Shown here: in pieces, positions 36,412 to 46,125 of the stretch
Numbering within the stretch: the first letter of the stretch is position 1
Layout: the number at the start of each line of letters is the position of its first letter
Made by a program: the position numbers and the translations under genes
The notes under the pieces: generated by a model
Database searches by the model: none
What the model saw: the letters and a program-made list of their open reading frames with translations, nothing else
Told to the model about the DNA's origin: nothing
DNA from: an uncultured Prevotellaceae bacterium
Lineage (GTDB): Bacteria > Bacteroidota > Bacteroidia > Bacteroidales > Bacteroidaceae
Direction: 5' to 3'
Assembly (NCBI GenBank): GCA_902779455.1
Contig: CACZBS010000011.1
Span: 62,001-126,000 of the forward strand
Length of the DNA: 64,000 nt

Positions 36412-38451
36412 CTATTTCCCCAAGATGATGCTGACGATGCCGGCGTTGGCGAGCTCTATGGCCACCGTCTGACTCTCGCCCGCCGCGATGATCAGGTCGG
36501 CCACGCTCAGACTGACCCCAGCGTCAGCCGCCATCGTGGCGAAGCGTCGGGCCAGGGCTGCCCGTGTGCTCATGGGCTGGCTGAGGACGAGGTTGATCAG
36601 CCTCACCAGGTCCAGTCCGTTGATCTTCTTGTCATAGTAGAGGTCGACAGCGGCGGCGTGGAACGTGTCGGAGGGTCGCTGCATGATGTTGTCGACCGTC
36701 TCGACGATGTCCAGGCCGTTCACCTTCGTGTCGGCGTTAGCGTCGCCCAGCTTCAGGTCGGGCACGTCGATGGTGAACGTGAAGTCCTGCTGGCTGAGCT
36801 CCGTCTTGTCCGTGTCCGACATGACGATGGTCATCACCTTGGCCTCGTAGCTGCCGGGCGCGACGCTCCCGTCGCACTCAATCATCATGTTGAACAGCGT
36901 GCCGTCGTTCAGCTTGAAGGCATTGTTCTGCGACGAGAAGCTGAGGATGTGATAGTAGCCGCCTGTAGCGTTCCACTGTGCGCTCACCTGATGCTTGTCC
37001 GAGCGGTCGGCAGCGATCTTGACGGCGCTGTTGGCGATCGTCATGCCCTCAGGCAGCTGCAGGTAGAAGTCGGTCATGTTGACGGCGTTCACGTTTCTCA
37101 GGCCGATGTTCAGCTCCGTCTTCCATCCGGCAACGACCGACGGCTGCTCGGCGACGTACAGCTCGTTGTCCTGCAGGCGTCTGATGTAGATGAGGTCGAG
37201 GCCGATCTGCGAGTCGCCCTTCTGCTTGATGGCGAGGGTTGTCTCCTTGGTCAGCACGAAGGGCTCGGTGGTCTTCTCGTCGAAGTTGGCAATGTCGTTG
37301 GTCAGCGTGGCTATCGGCTCACCGTCGGCCAGGAAGGTCCAGGGGTTGTCTGAGTCGAAATAAGGTGAATCCGTAGGATGCATATTGTACATCACGGCCG
37401 TCAGCTGATAGACGCCGGCCGGCAGCGTGACGAACTCTACATCGCCGTCGGCGGGATAGGCCGCTGCGGCATTCGAGCTGCACACCAGTGCATGGTCGCT
37501 CGTACACTTCGTCATGCCCTCGATGTCCTCGGCCTCGCTCAGGTAGACGACGTCCTCAATGCCGGTAAACGTATATTCAAGGTTCTCGGTCTGATAAGGA
37601 TAACCGTTGATGATAGGATTGTAGGCGCTCATGGTGATAGGATTGTCGGCGCTCAGCGTGAACCGATGGTTATACTCTTTGTTCGTGGCATCGCGTTTGA
37701 AGAGCCGGTTGTTTTCATCAATGTAGCGATAGTAAGGCATCGTCACTTCATCGCCAGCGTTGCCTATGATGTTCTGCGCATAGAAGAAAAGCGTGCCGTA
37801 ACCAACACCAATCCCCTTCACCATATAGAAGACGGGATTGTCGTAGATGCCCTGAAACTCCTTCCAGTAGTCAGCAGCCTCGTAGGCATCCTTCGTGCCG
37901 ACGGGGACGTAGAGGGTGGCGTTGGCGTTGTTGGTGAGTTTAATATTAAGGCTTATAGGCGTCGTCCAATGCACGGTAATGCTTTCTATGCTGTCCGAGA
38001 ACCAATTAGCTAATCGTGTCACGCTACTCGGAATGTCGATGGATGTCAGATTAGTGTAGTCAAAAGCCCTGCAAAATATGGTTTTTACGCCATTTGGCAA
38101 GGTTATGGAACTGAGGTTGTCGCAGTTGGAAAATGCATCGTCGTCAATCTCCTTAAGCCCCGTGAAATATCTCAGTTCATTGAAGGAAGTAATATCACGA
38201 TTCTTTTCGAATATGCCCTTCTGGAAGTAAGCCACTCCGGCAGCCTCGTCCTCACTCAACTCTCCGTCGCCGTTGATGTCATAGTACTTCACGCAGACAG
38301 CCTTCGCAGCTGGATCGGCAAACTCGATGACTGGGCTCGAAGCTGACAGCTCAACAATATTTCCAAAATCCTTCCATTCGTCGTCGGCTACATAAGCGGC
38401 TTTGCAGCCTTCCGGGACATATAGTGAGCCATAGGCACGTGCTCCTGGCAC
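36412..38451 (-). pseudogene. 5'-truncated BspA-like leucine-rich/cohesin-dockerin surface protein
   Basis: 679 codons open but no signal peptide. The frame begins in the middle of an LRR_5 repeat (GSLYVPEGCKAAYVADDEWKDF), so the N-terminus is missing. Contents in order: EF-hand-like DINGDGELSEDE at about 58-69, BspA-type LRRs to about 200 (ITLPNGVKTIFCRAF, IDIPSSVTRLANWF), a beta-rich region, a cohesin-like domain at about 440-565, and two dockerin-like repeats (GDANADTKVNGLDIVETVDNI and DLYYDKKINGLDLVRLINL). Upstream DNA at 38452-38520 is a repeat scar. It may be a silent remnant, or expressed from an unseen start. Confidence 0.7.
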
Positions 38452-38560
38452 AGAGCTTACTGGGGTTCTACAAGATTTCGTGTGGGGTCTGTAACATGGA
38501 AGAACAGCTTTACCGACACAAAATCTCGCAGAACTTTTTAGGGTTTAGCCTGAATTATTC
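38452..38560. repeat. Repeat scar at the truncated gene end
   Basis: A GTGGGGTCTGTAAC fragment of family A (about 38480-38493) sits between inverted copies GTTCTACAAGATTTCGTGT (38464) and ACACAAAATCTCGCAGAAC (38516), marking the break point of the BspA-like gene. Confidence 0.6.
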
Positions 38561-38860
38561 ACATTCGAATGTGTTAAACGCTTTGCGTCTTACAAAAACA
38601 AGATAAAACAAGATAAAACAAATAAAAACCGACTTTATGAAAATGTTTGTTTTGTTTTATCTTGTTTTATTCAAGTTTCGCTTGTACTAATTATCTGATA
38701 ATGAGTGTCACTTCGTGACAGAAATCTAGCAAATCTTTTCAAATCTTCCAAAGCAGATTTGGCGACTAAAATCAAGGCTTTCGCATGCTTGCGAAAGTTG
38801 AGTCTTGTTTTATTTTGTTTTATTTTGTTTTTTTCAGACCGCTTCGCGGTATAGTCCAAG
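38561..38860. other. AT-rich island without a gene
   Basis: Strongly A/T-rich compared with its surroundings. ACAAGATAAAAC-type direct repeats are followed by their complement TTGTTTTATCTTG (about 38650), and a TTTATTTTG run lies at 38805-38830. Small hairpins such as GTGTCACTTCGTGACA (38705) and CTTTCGCATGCTTGCGAAAG (38780) are present. The word GCGTCTTACAAAAACAA (38584) also occurs at 3928. No convincing gene. Confidence 0.65.
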
Positions 38861-38944
38861 CTTCATGAATAATGTAGGTTAGACCGAAAGGTGGTTTTTC
38901 AGGTCTGACAACACTGTCGTGCTGTCGTTTTCCTTGACAAACGC

Positions 38945-39120
38945 AAGGATTTCCGGCGAGAAGCGGCGCTTCTCGGGCCGAAAAGGACCGCTTCTCGAAG
39001 CAAAAAGCGGCACTTCTCGCATCGAAAAGCACCGCTTCTTTTTTATTGAAATGATATAAGGTTGAAAATCAGGATGTTGCGGAATGGCGACGGCCGAGTG
39101 TCATTTTATTTTACAAATTA
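38945..39120. repeat. Family C palindromic element (copy 4)
   Basis: AAGCGGCGCTTCTCGG, AAAGGACCGCTTCTCG, AAGCGGCACTTCTCG and AAAGCACCGCTTC words at 38960-39032, then the conserved end GGTTGAAAATCAGGATG...TTTTACAAAT at 39060-39120. Confidence 0.77.
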
Positions 39121-39143
39121 CGGGTTTGTACGTCACTGTCGAC

Positions 39144-39704
39144 TCAGTTGCGCAGCTGCTCGAGATAGTCGAGGTGCTCCAGGTCGATGCGGTCGGCGAC
39201 GCGTCGCCACGTGACGTGGTGGAAGTTGCTCAGGCTCATGTCCATGCGGTAGACGCCGCAGAAGGTGAGGCTGTCGCCGTCGGGCGTCAGTCCGCGGACG
39301 AAGGTGATGCGCAGCTCGTTGAGGTCGCGCTGGGCCAGGTAGTGGTCGTTGTTGCGCACGGCGACGAGCGTGCTGTCGGCCGAGCCGTCGTCAGGCTCCC
39401 AGTGCTCGGTGATGGTGGGCAGCAGTCGGGCCGAGTCGCCGTCGTTGTGCCATCGCCAGTGGCGCCACTATGGGCTCCAGACGGAGATATAGGGATGGTG
39501 GGGCAGGCGCTGTCCCCAGAGGGTGTCGTCGGCCTGTATGCCGAAGAGCGCGAGGTAGTCGTCGTAGGAGCCGAAGCGCTGGCCGAGGGTGATGACGTAG
39601 GGCGAGTCGTCGTCGTCGCCGCCGGCCGCTGCGGGTCGGCTGAGCATGGCGTAGACGGCCGCGAGGGCGATGATGAGCATCAGCCCTGCCCCACCCCACT
39701 TCAT
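39144..39704 (-). pseudogene. Membrane-anchored hypothetical gene broken by one in-frame TAG
   Basis: The frame starts at the ATG 39704 with one membrane helix (GLMLIIALAAVYAML), reads 78 codons to a TAG at 39470-39468, then continues in the same frame without another stop to 39144 (ending DLEHLDYLEQLRN). Together this is 186 codons for one coherent protein. A single C-to-T or G-to-A change (CAG or TGG to TAG) explains it. The ATG overlaps the stop of the small gene upstream (ATGA), which supports a real gene pair. Family not recognised. Confidence 0.72.
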
Positions 39705-39841
39705 CCAGTCGTGGGGCTGACTTTCTGGTGGAGCCGCGCGAAGATGTCGTCCGACAGTCGGTCAAAGTCCTTCGGCGTTCGCGGGCTGTAGCCCACGCTC
39801 TGCTCCACCGCCCTGCAGATTAGTTCATAGTCATTGTTCAT
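39701..39841 (-). CDS. Short protein matching the start of a Bacteroidota HTH regulator family
   Basis: 46 aa: it starts MNNDYELICRAVEQSVG, continues RTPKDFDRLSDDIFARLHQ and ends KVSPTTG. Many Bacteroidota regulators begin with such a segment and continue SPTTLKRLWGY; here the reading stops right after SPTT, so it is probably truncated. It overlaps the next start by ATGA (39704-39701). Confidence 0.55.
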   Translation of the reverse strand: MNNDYELICRAVEQSVGYSPRTPKDFDRLSDDIFARLHQKVSPTTG

Positions 39842-39844
39842 TGT

Positions 39845-40681
39845 TCATTGTACATTCTTCTTCCACCCCCTGACCATGAACCAGGCGCCGACGGCGATGA
39901 AGGGCAGCGAGAGCAGCTGGCCCATGTCGAGCGGCAGCGCTGCCTCGAAGGCCTCCTGGATCTCCTTGGTGTACTCGATGAAGAAGCGGAACGTGAAGAT
40001 GTAGAACAGGCAGAGGCCGAAGAAGAAGCCCGTCCCTACCCTATCAGGCCGGCGCCTGTAGAGCACCCAGGCCAGGACGAAGAAGAGGGCGTAAGCCAGG
40101 GCCTCGTAGAGCTGTCCGGGATGGCGCGGCATCTGGTCGACGCGCTCGAAGATGAAGGCCCAGGGCACGTCGGTCACCTTGCCGATGATCTCCGAGTTCA
40201 TCAGGTTGCCCAGACGGATGAAGCAGGCCGTCGTGCCGGTGGCGATGGCGATGTTGTCGAGCACCGTCCAGAGGGGCACCTTGGTCTTCTTCACATAGAG
40301 CAGCAGGGCCAGGATGAGGCCCAGCGTCCCGCCGTGCGATGCCAGTCCCTCGTAGCCCGTCATCTTCCAACCGCCGTCGGGCAGGAAGTGGATGGGCAGC
40401 AGCATCTCCACGAAGCCCCGCCACGACGTCAGGAAGTAGTCGGGCTGATAGAACAGGCAGTGGCCCAGCCGGGCGCCGATCAAGATGCCGAGGAAGCAGT
40501 AGATGAACAGCGGTTCGAACTTCTCGTCAGCGATCTTCTGCTCCTTGAACAGCCGCCTCACGATGAGATAGGCCAGCAGCAGGCCGATGAGCCAGCACAG
40601 CGAGTACCACCGCAGGCCCCACGAGCCGATGTGCAGCGCCGTCAAATCCGGATTCCAGAGGATGTATAACAGTGTATTCAT
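39845..40681 (-). CDS. lgt: Prolipoprotein diacylglyceryl transferase
   Basis: 278 aa, seven membrane helices. It moves the diacylglyceryl group from phosphatidylglycerol to the lipobox cysteine, the first step of lipoprotein maturation. Marks: [18 protein letters not shown] at the N-terminus, [12 protein letters not shown], and the signature [30 protein letters not shown] with the essential Arg and Asn. [15 protein letters not shown] follows. Its ATG overlaps the ychF stop (ATGA). The many lipoproteins nearby depend on it. Confidence 0.97.
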   Translation of the reverse strand: MNTLLYILWNPDLTALHIGSWGLRWYSLCWLIGLLLAYLIVRRLFKEQKIADEKFEPLFIYCFLGILIGARLGHCLFYQPDYFLTSWRGFVEMLLPIHFLPDGGWKMTGYEGLASHGGTLGLILALLLYVKKTKVPLWTVLDNIAIATGTTACFIRLGNLMNSEIIGKVTDVPWAFIFERVDQMPRHPGQLYEALAYALFFVLAWVLYRRRPDRVGTGFFFGLCLFYIFTFRFFIEYTKEIQEAFEAALPLDMGQLLSLPFIAVGAWFMVRGWKKNVQ

Positions 40682-41778
40682 ACGTTAAATCTAAAGTGCA
40701 TGATGTCGCCGTCCTGGACGACGTAGTCCTTGCCCTCGACGCCCATGCGGCCGGCCTCCTTGACGGCGGCCTCGGAGCCATACTTCAGGTAGTCGTCGTA
40801 CTTGATCACCTCGGCGCGGATGAAGCCCTTCTCGAAGTCGGTGTGGATGACGCCGGCGCACTGAGGGGCCTTCCAGCCTTTCTTATACGTCCACGCCTTG
40901 ACCTCCATCGGGCCGGCGGTGATGAACGTCTGGAGGTTCAAGAGGGCGTAGGCCTTCTTGATCAGGCGGTTGACGCCGCTCTCCTCCAGACCCAGCTCCT
41001 CGAGGAACATCTGCTTGTCCTCGTAGGACTCCAGCTCGGCGATGTCCTCCTCGGTCTTGGCCGCAATGACCATCATCTCGGCGCCCTCCTTGCGGGCCAG
41101 CTCCCCTACCCTCTCGGTGAAGGCGTTGCCGTCCTTGGCGTCCTGCTCCGAGACGTTGCAGACGTAGAGCACGGGCTTGGCTGTCAGCAGGAAGAGCTGG
41201 CGGGCGCAGTCCTGCTCCTCCTTCGTGTCGAACTCCACGACGCGGGCGTTGCGGCCCTCGTCGAGCACGGCCTTGTAGGCGCGGAGCACCGTGGCCTCCA
41301 CCTTCGCCTCCTTGTTGCCCGCAGCGGCAGCCTTCTCCACGCGGCTGAGGCGGCCCTCGATGGTCTCGAGGTCCTTCAGCTGCAGCTCCGTGTCGATGAT
41401 CTCCTTGTCGCGGATGGGGTCGATCGAGCCGTCGACGTGGGTGATGTTGTCGTCCTCGAAGCAGCGCAGCACGTGGATGATGGCGTCCGTCTCGCGGATG
41501 TTGCCCAGGAACTTGTTGCCCAGGCCCTCACCCTTCGAGGCGCCCTTCACCAGGCCGGCGATGTCGACGATCTCGCACGTCGCCGGGACGATGCGGCCCG
41601 GATGGACCAGCTCGGCTAACTTAGTCAGCCGCTCGTCGGGCACGGTGATGACGCCCACGTTGGGCTCTATCGTACAAAAGGGGAAGTTGGCTGCCTGCGC
41701 CTTGGCGCTCGACAGACAGTTGAACAGCGTGGACTTGCCCACATTGGGCAGTCCCACGATACCACATTTCAATGCCAT
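40678..41778 (-). CDS. ychF: YchF/OLA1 redox-regulated ATPase
   Basis: 366 aa Obg-family protein. G1 is GLPNVGKST at 9-17, followed by [18 protein letters not shown] (G3). The NKxD box is replaced by NVSEQD-type sequence, which explains the preference for ATP over GTP. The central coiled-coil region is Ala-rich and the C-terminal TGS domain ends [17 protein letters not shown]. It binds ribosomes. It is the first gene of a two-gene operon with lgt. Confidence 0.97.
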   Translation of the reverse strand: MALKCGIVGLPNVGKSTLFNCLSSAKAQAANFPFCTIEPNVGVITVPDERLTKLAELVHPGRIVPATCEIVDIAGLVKGASKGEGLGNKFLGNIRETDAIIHVLRCFEDDNITHVDGSIDPIRDKEIIDTELQLKDLETIEGRLSRVEKAAAAGNKEAKVEATVLRAYKAVLDEGRNARVVEFDTKEEQDCARQLFLLTAKPVLYVCNVSEQDAKDGNAFTERVGELARKEGAEMMVIAAKTEEDIAELESYEDKQMFLEELGLEESGVNRLIKKAYALLNLQTFITAGPMEVKAWTYKKGWKAPQCAGVIHTDFEKGFIRAEVIKYDDYLKYGSEAAVKEAGRMGVEGKDYVVQDGDIMHFRFNV

Positions 41779-41808
41779 TATTCTTTTTCTGTTTTATAAA
41801 ACCGCCTG

Positions 41809-41816
41809 CAAAGGTA
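41809..41816 (-). promoter_or_regulatory. -7 element of ychF-lgt promoter
   Basis: TACCTTTG on the minus strand, 31 bases before the ychF ATG. Confidence 0.6.
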
Positions 41817-41884
41817 GTAATTTTATTTCATATAAGCGCCAAAAAGCGCGGGAAATCATCACGCGGGCAGGCGCGGAGGGGCGC

Positions 41885-42070
41885 GAAATGTAAATAAAAT
41901 TCTTAACGCCGTACGGGGTTAGTGTAACGGCTTGATAATCAGGCGGGTGAATGTAGGGTAGGGGAGAATTGGTGTTTTTTCATGAGAGAAGTGCCGCTTT
42001 TCAGATCAAGAACCGGTCCTTTTCGGGCCGGAAAGCACCGCTTTTCCTGCTGGCGTGGGCACGATGTAAA
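41885..42070. repeat. Family C palindromic element (copy 5)
   Basis: TGTAAATAAAATTCTTAACG (41891) and TGATAATCAGG (41931) are the reverse of the conserved end; GAAGTGCCGCTTTTC, GGTCCTTTTCGGGCC and AAAGCACCGCTTTTC follow (41990-42048). It ends near GATGTAAAAATAATTCTG beside the transposase stop. Confidence 0.7.
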
Positions 42071-42086
42071 AATAATTCTGAAATAA

Positions 42087-43229
42087 TCAGCAGCCCTTGC
42101 AGATGGCTGCCGCCAGACGGTTGAGCTCCAGACAGCGGGCGCGCATGTCGCTGAGGCGGTCGGTCTGGTGAGGGTAGGGGGCCAGCATCAGCAGACGGCC
42201 CTCCGTGCAGGCGTCGAGATAGCGCGGGTCGGGCTTATATTGCTCGGGGAAGCCGTTGAGCAGCAGCACGATGAGCGGCAGGCGCTCCTGCATGGCCGCC
42301 GTGGTGATGACCTTCTCGCCGCGGCTGATGCAGGGCGAGACGACGATGGCGCCCTCGCGCGTGGCCTGTTCGAGCAGGGCCTCCTTCTCAGCCTCGATCT
42401 CCGGGTCGTAGAGGTGGCGCGAGCACTGCACCTGCTTCTTCGCCGGGTAGTCCAGCAGGAAGCGGTTGCCCATCGCCTCCATCTCCACCCCCACCACGGT
42501 CAGTTTCCCCAGGCGGGTGAAGAATTCGGGGTGCAGGCGCTTCAGCAGCAGCCGCCGCGGGTTGTCGTCGAGGTAGGCCAGCATCCGCCCCAGCTGTCCC
42601 TTCTCCCGAAGGATCCGGTCGTGATAACCCGCCTCCCAGAGCGCCCCGTGATGCCGGTCGTAATGCCCCCACCGTTGCGGCACTGCCGCAACGCACCCGA
42701 CGGGACCCGCCGCGGCCCCTTGCCCCGCCGCCGCGTTGCCCAAGGCCGCCGCGGCTCCTTGCCCGGCCGCCGTTTGCCCCGCCGCCTCCTGTCCGGTGGG
42801 CTGCGGCATTGCCGCAGCCATGATCCCCAGTTCCCGCGCGGCCTTGTTGCAGCCCGTCTTGAATCCGGCAATGACCTGGCCCAGGTGCTTCTCCATCCTC
42901 TCCTTGACGAAGACCACCCCGTGGATATGGTCAGGCATGATGCACAGCCGCACCGCCTCGATGGCCGGGTGGTGCTCAGGGATGGCCCGCCAGCATTCCC
43001 ACACCCTCCGCCCGAAAGCCGACAGCTCCACGTGCGGCTTGCCGGGCCCCTCTATGACCTCCGGATCGCCCGCCAGCCGCCCCAGCAGCGGCCGCCGCCC
43101 CTCGATGACCATCGTGATCATGTAGATGCCCCGCTCGCGGTAGTCGTGCTGCGTGCAGCGCCGCTTCATGGAGGGCTGCTTCTCCTTCCAATAGCTGGGC
43201 TTGCCCTCCGCCTCGTTCCTCTTTTCCAT
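42087..43229 (-). CDS. Y1/HUH REP-type transposase (RAYT-like) with extra C-terminal domain, copy 1
   Basis: 380 aa. MKRRCTQHDYRERGIYMITMV opens the Y1 fold; HUH is MPDHIHG (H101, H103). The likely nucleophile is Y219 in MLAYLDDNPRR. GQVIAGFKTGCNK and LWEAGYHDRIL are standard RAYT blocks. Residues about 137-186 are an Ala/Gly/Gln linker encoded by an inverted family D hairpin pair. The part from about 243 (GNRFLLDYP...GAIVVSPCISRGEKVI...VLLLNGFPEQYKP...DACTEGRLLMLAP) is absent from ordinary about-180-aa RAYTs and is shared with the 57911 gene. The gene stands alone with a family D hairpin upstream, as RAYT genes do. No target-site duplication seen. Confidence 0.88.
   Translation of the reverse strand: MEKRNEAEGKPSYWKEKQPSMKRRCTQHDYRERGIYMITMVIEGRRPLLGRLAGDPEVIEGPGKPHVELSAFGRRVWECWRAIPEHHPAIEAVRLCIMPDHIHGVVFVKERMEKHLGQVIAGFKTGCNKAARELGIMAAAMPQPTGQEAAGQTAAGQGAAAALGNAAAGQGAAAGPVGCVAAVPQRWGHYDRHHGALWEAGYHDRILREKGQLGRMLAYLDDNPRRLLLKRLHPEFFTRLGKLTVVGVEMEAMGNRFLLDYPAKKQVQCSRHLYDPEIEAEKEALLEQATREGAIVVSPCISRGEKVITTAAMQERLPLIVLLLNGFPEQYKPDPRYLDACTEGRLLMLAPYPHQTDRLSDMRARCLELNRLAAAICKGC
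42674..42819. repeat. Family D inverted hairpin pair inside RAYT copy 1
   Basis: Hairpin GTTGCGGCA-C-TGCCGCAAC at 42674-42692 with tail GCACCCGACGGG. Inverted lead CCTGTCCGGTG (42788-42798) with hairpin GGCTGCGGCA-T-TGCCGCAGCC at 42799-42819. Ala/Gly-coding GCCGC repeats lie between. Confidence 0.9.
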
Positions 43230-43277
43230 AGCCTTTCCTTCCTTTTTTTTGGTTATTTTTCTATTTCCCCTCGCTTC

Positions 43278-43312
43278 CCGTCCCCGTGAGCTGCGGCATT
43301 GCCGCAGCTCAC
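43278..43312. repeat. Family D hairpin between polA and RAYT copy 1
   Basis: CCCGTCCCC lead and the 27-base perfect hairpin GTGAGCTGCGGCA-T-TGCCGCAGCTCAC at 43286-43312. It is 57 bases before the RAYT start and 23 bases after the polA stop, so it may also end the polA transcript. Confidence 0.88.
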
Positions 43313-43335
43313 AGCGACCGGACCCCGCGGCCCCA

Positions 43336-46104
43336 TCAATGGGCCTCGAGCCAGTTCTGGCCGAAGCCGCTGTCGGCCACGAGGGGCACGCGCAGCTCCA
43401 GCGCCCCCTGCATCTCGCTGAGCACGATCTGCTCCACGCGCTCGTGCTCCTCAGGATAGACGGAGAAGTTCAGTTCGTCGTGTACCTGAAGGATCATCTT
43501 CGAGCGCAGGCCCTCCTCCTGGAATCGGCGGTGGATGCGGATCATCGCCACCTTGATGATGTCGGCCGCCGTGCCCTGGATGGGCGCGTTGATGGCGTTG
43601 CGCTCAGCAAAGCCTCGCACCGTGGCGTTCTGCGAGTTGATGTCTGGCAGGTAGCGGCGGCGCCCGAAGAGGGTGGTCACGTAGCCCTGCCGCCGTGCCT
43701 CCTCCTTAGCCCGCTCCATGTAGTCGTGCACCTGCGGGAACGTCTCGAAGAAGCCGTCGATGAGCTGGCGGGCCTCGTCGCGCGAGATGTCGAGCCGCTC
43801 GGCCAGTCCGAAGACGGTGATGCCGTAGATGATGCCGAAGTTGGCCCGCTTCGACTTCGTCCGCTCGTCGCGCGTCACGTCGGCGATGTCCTTCTTATAG
43901 ATTGTCGCGGCCGTCGCGGCGTGCAGGTCATGCCCCTCGCGGAAGACGCGGATCATCGCCTCGTCGCCCGAGAGGTGGGCCATGACGCGCAGCTCAATCT
44001 GGCTGTAATCTGCTGAAAAGAATTGACATCCCGGCTCGGCCACGAACGCCTTGCGGATCTCCTTGCCGTCCTCGCCGCGCACGGGGATGTTCTGCAGGTT
44101 AGGGTCGGAGGACGACAGTCGGCCGGTGGCCGTGACGGTCTGGTTGAACGACGTGTGGATATGTCCCGTGCGGGGATTGATCAGCGTCGGAAGGTTGTCT
44201 ATGTAGGTAGAGAGCAGTTTCTTTAATCCCCTGAAAGCCAGTATGTCGGCCACGATCTCGTGCTTGCCCTGCAGCTGCGTCAGCACCTCCTCGCTCGTCA
44301 CGTACTGGCCCGTCTTGGTCTTCTTCGGCTTCTCGACGATCTTCATCTTCGCGAACAGGATGTCGCCCACCTGCTTAGGCGACGAGATGTTGAACGGCTC
44401 GCCCGCCAGTTCGTAGATGCGCGCCTCGATCTCGTTCATCCGCGCTGTCAAAACTTTTGACGTCTCGGCCAGCGACGCCGTGTCCAGGCAGACGCCCGCC
44501 AGCTCCATGTCGGCCAGCACCGGCATCAGCGGCATCTCGATGTCGTAGAACAGCCGTTCGCAGTCGTGCGCCCGCAGCTCCGGCTCCAGGCGGTTCTTCA
44601 GCTGCAGCGTGATGTCGGCGTCCTCGCACGCATATTCGTAGACCTGGCTGGGCGTCAGGTCGCGCATCGACCGCTGCTGCTTGCCCCGCGGCCCGATCAG
44701 TTCGTCGATGTGCACCGTCTGGTAGCTGAGGTAGACCTCGGCCATGTAGTCCATGTTGTGGCGCAGCTCCGGCTGGATGAGATAGTGGGCAATCATCGTG
44801 TCCCACATCGGCCCCTGTAAGCGAACGTTATAATTTCTTAAAACTTCTAAATCGTACTTCAGATTCTGTCCAATCTTTAAAATATGTGAATCCTCATAGA
44901 GCGGTTTAAAGATGTTGACGATTTTTAAGGCTTCTTCACGATTGGCCGGAATCGGCACATAAAAGGCCTCATGTTCGGCGACGGCGAAGCTCAAACCGAC
45001 CAATTCGGCGTCGATGGGGTGGGTGGAAGTGGTCTCCGTGTCCAGACTGAGAATTTCTTTTGTCCTAAAAAAGTCACAAAGCCGACGCATTTCTTCCTCA
45101 TTGTCAACGAGTTTGTAGTCGTGAGGCGTCGTCTGAAGGGTCGCAAAACTCGAGATTTTCTCGCCGCCCGCCTCCTCGGTTGCGAAATTTTCAAAGAGAG
45201 AGAGCTGCTGATTTGCGGTTTTTGGCGTTTCTTTAGGTTTTTTAAGAACCCGGTCGGCGAGCGCCTTAAACTCGAGTTCGGCGAAGATTTTCGCGAGCTG
45301 CTCCTTGTCGGGTTCCTGGATGGCGAGCGCGTCGAGGTCGAGGTCGACGGGCACGTCGGTCCGGATCGTCGCGAGGAAGTAGGAGAGGCGGATGTCGGCC
45401 TCGTGTTCCTCCACCTTTTTCTTCAGCGCACCCTTCAGCTCGCCGGTGCGGTGGAGTAGGGCGTCGACCGACCCGAAGTCGCCGATGAGCTTCGAGGCCG
45501 TCTTCTCGCCGACGCCGGGACAGCCGGGGAAGTTGTCGGCCGAGTCGCCCATCAGGGCCAGCAGGTCGATGACTTGCGCCGGGGCGGTGATGCCATACTT
45601 CGCGCAGACCTCCGTGGGGCCCATCACCTCGTAGCCGCCGCCGTGGCGCGGACGATAGATGCGGACGTGGTCGGTGACGAGCTGGCCGTAGTCCTTGTCG
45701 GGCGTCAGCATGTAGGTCTGCAGACCATCGATGGAATCGGCCTTTTTTGCGAGCGTGCCGATGACGTCGTCGGCCTCGAAGCCGTCGGCCTGCAGGATGG
45801 GGATGTGCCAGGCCTGGAGCAGCTCCTTGATGATCGGGACGGCGCGGCGGATGTCCTCGGGCGTGGCCTCGCGCTGCGCCTTGTAGGCGGGGTAGGCCTC
45901 CGAGCGGAAGGTCGGCCCGTGGGGGTCGAAGGCGACGCCGATGTGTGAGGGCTGCTCCTTGTCGAGCACCTCCTGGAGCGTGTTGACGAAGCCGATGATG
46001 GCACTGGTGTTGAGTCCCTTGGAATTGATTCGCGGGTTCTTGATGAAGGCATAATACGACCTGTAGATGAGGGCGTAGGCGTCTAAAAGAAACAGTTTCT
46101 GCAT
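43336..46104 (-). CDS. polA: DNA polymerase I
   Basis: 922 aa from the ATG at 46104 (MQKLFLLDAYALIYRSYYAF). It fills Okazaki and repair gaps. The N-terminal 5'-3' flap nuclease shows GFEADDVIGTLAKK and GDSADNFPGCPGVGEKTA. The 3'-5' proofreading domain retains LSLDTETTSTHPIDAELVG. The polymerase domain has TGRLSSSDPNLQNIPVR, SADYSQIELR (D699), the O-helix RTKSKRANFGIIYG and VHDELNF (D876). All three activities look intact. Divergent from the prenyl synthase gene through a symmetric 86-base promoter region. Confidence 0.98.
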   Translation of the reverse strand: MQKLFLLDAYALIYRSYYAFIKNPRINSKGLNTSAIIGFVNTLQEVLDKEQPSHIGVAFDPHGPTFRSEAYPAYKAQREATPEDIRRAVPIIKELLQAWHIPILQADGFEADDVIGTLAKKADSIDGLQTYMLTPDKDYGQLVTDHVRIYRPRHGGGYEVMGPTEVCAKYGITAPAQVIDLLALMGDSADNFPGCPGVGEKTASKLIGDFGSVDALLHRTGELKGALKKKVEEHEADIRLSYFLATIRTDVPVDLDLDALAIQEPDKEQLAKIFAELEFKALADRVLKKPKETPKTANQQLSLFENFATEEAGGEKISSFATLQTTPHDYKLVDNEEEMRRLCDFFRTKEILSLDTETTSTHPIDAELVGLSFAVAEHEAFYVPIPANREEALKIVNIFKPLYEDSHILKIGQNLKYDLEVLRNYNVRLQGPMWDTMIAHYLIQPELRHNMDYMAEVYLSYQTVHIDELIGPRGKQQRSMRDLTPSQVYEYACEDADITLQLKNRLEPELRAHDCERLFYDIEMPLMPVLADMELAGVCLDTASLAETSKVLTARMNEIEARIYELAGEPFNISSPKQVGDILFAKMKIVEKPKKTKTGQYVTSEEVLTQLQGKHEIVADILAFRGLKKLLSTYIDNLPTLINPRTGHIHTSFNQTVTATGRLSSSDPNLQNIPVRGEDGKEIRKAFVAEPGCQFFSADYSQIELRVMAHLSGDEAMIRVFREGHDLHAATAATIYKKDIADVTRDERTKSKRANFGIIYGITVFGLAERLDISRDEARQLIDGFFETFPQVHDYMERAKEEARRQGYVTTLFGRRRYLPDINSQNATVRGFAERNAINAPIQGTAADIIKVAMIRIHRRFQEEGLRSKMILQVHDELNFSVYPEEHERVEQIVLSEMQGALELRVPLVADSGFGQNWLEAH

Positions 46105-46125
46105 AACTTTCTTAATTTTGAGTGT

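Noticed and set aside
38671-38859. 62-codon minus-strand open frame in the AT-rich island
   Set aside because: Composed of low-complexity Lys/Asn codons over repeated TTTTATTTTG DNA, no recognisable domain, no promoter.
42350-42480. Calling the transposase C-terminal domain DprA
   Set aside because: Only a vague alpha/beta pattern and a GAIVVSP-like strand are seen; the DprA GSRxxS and ExPxG-type motifs are missing.
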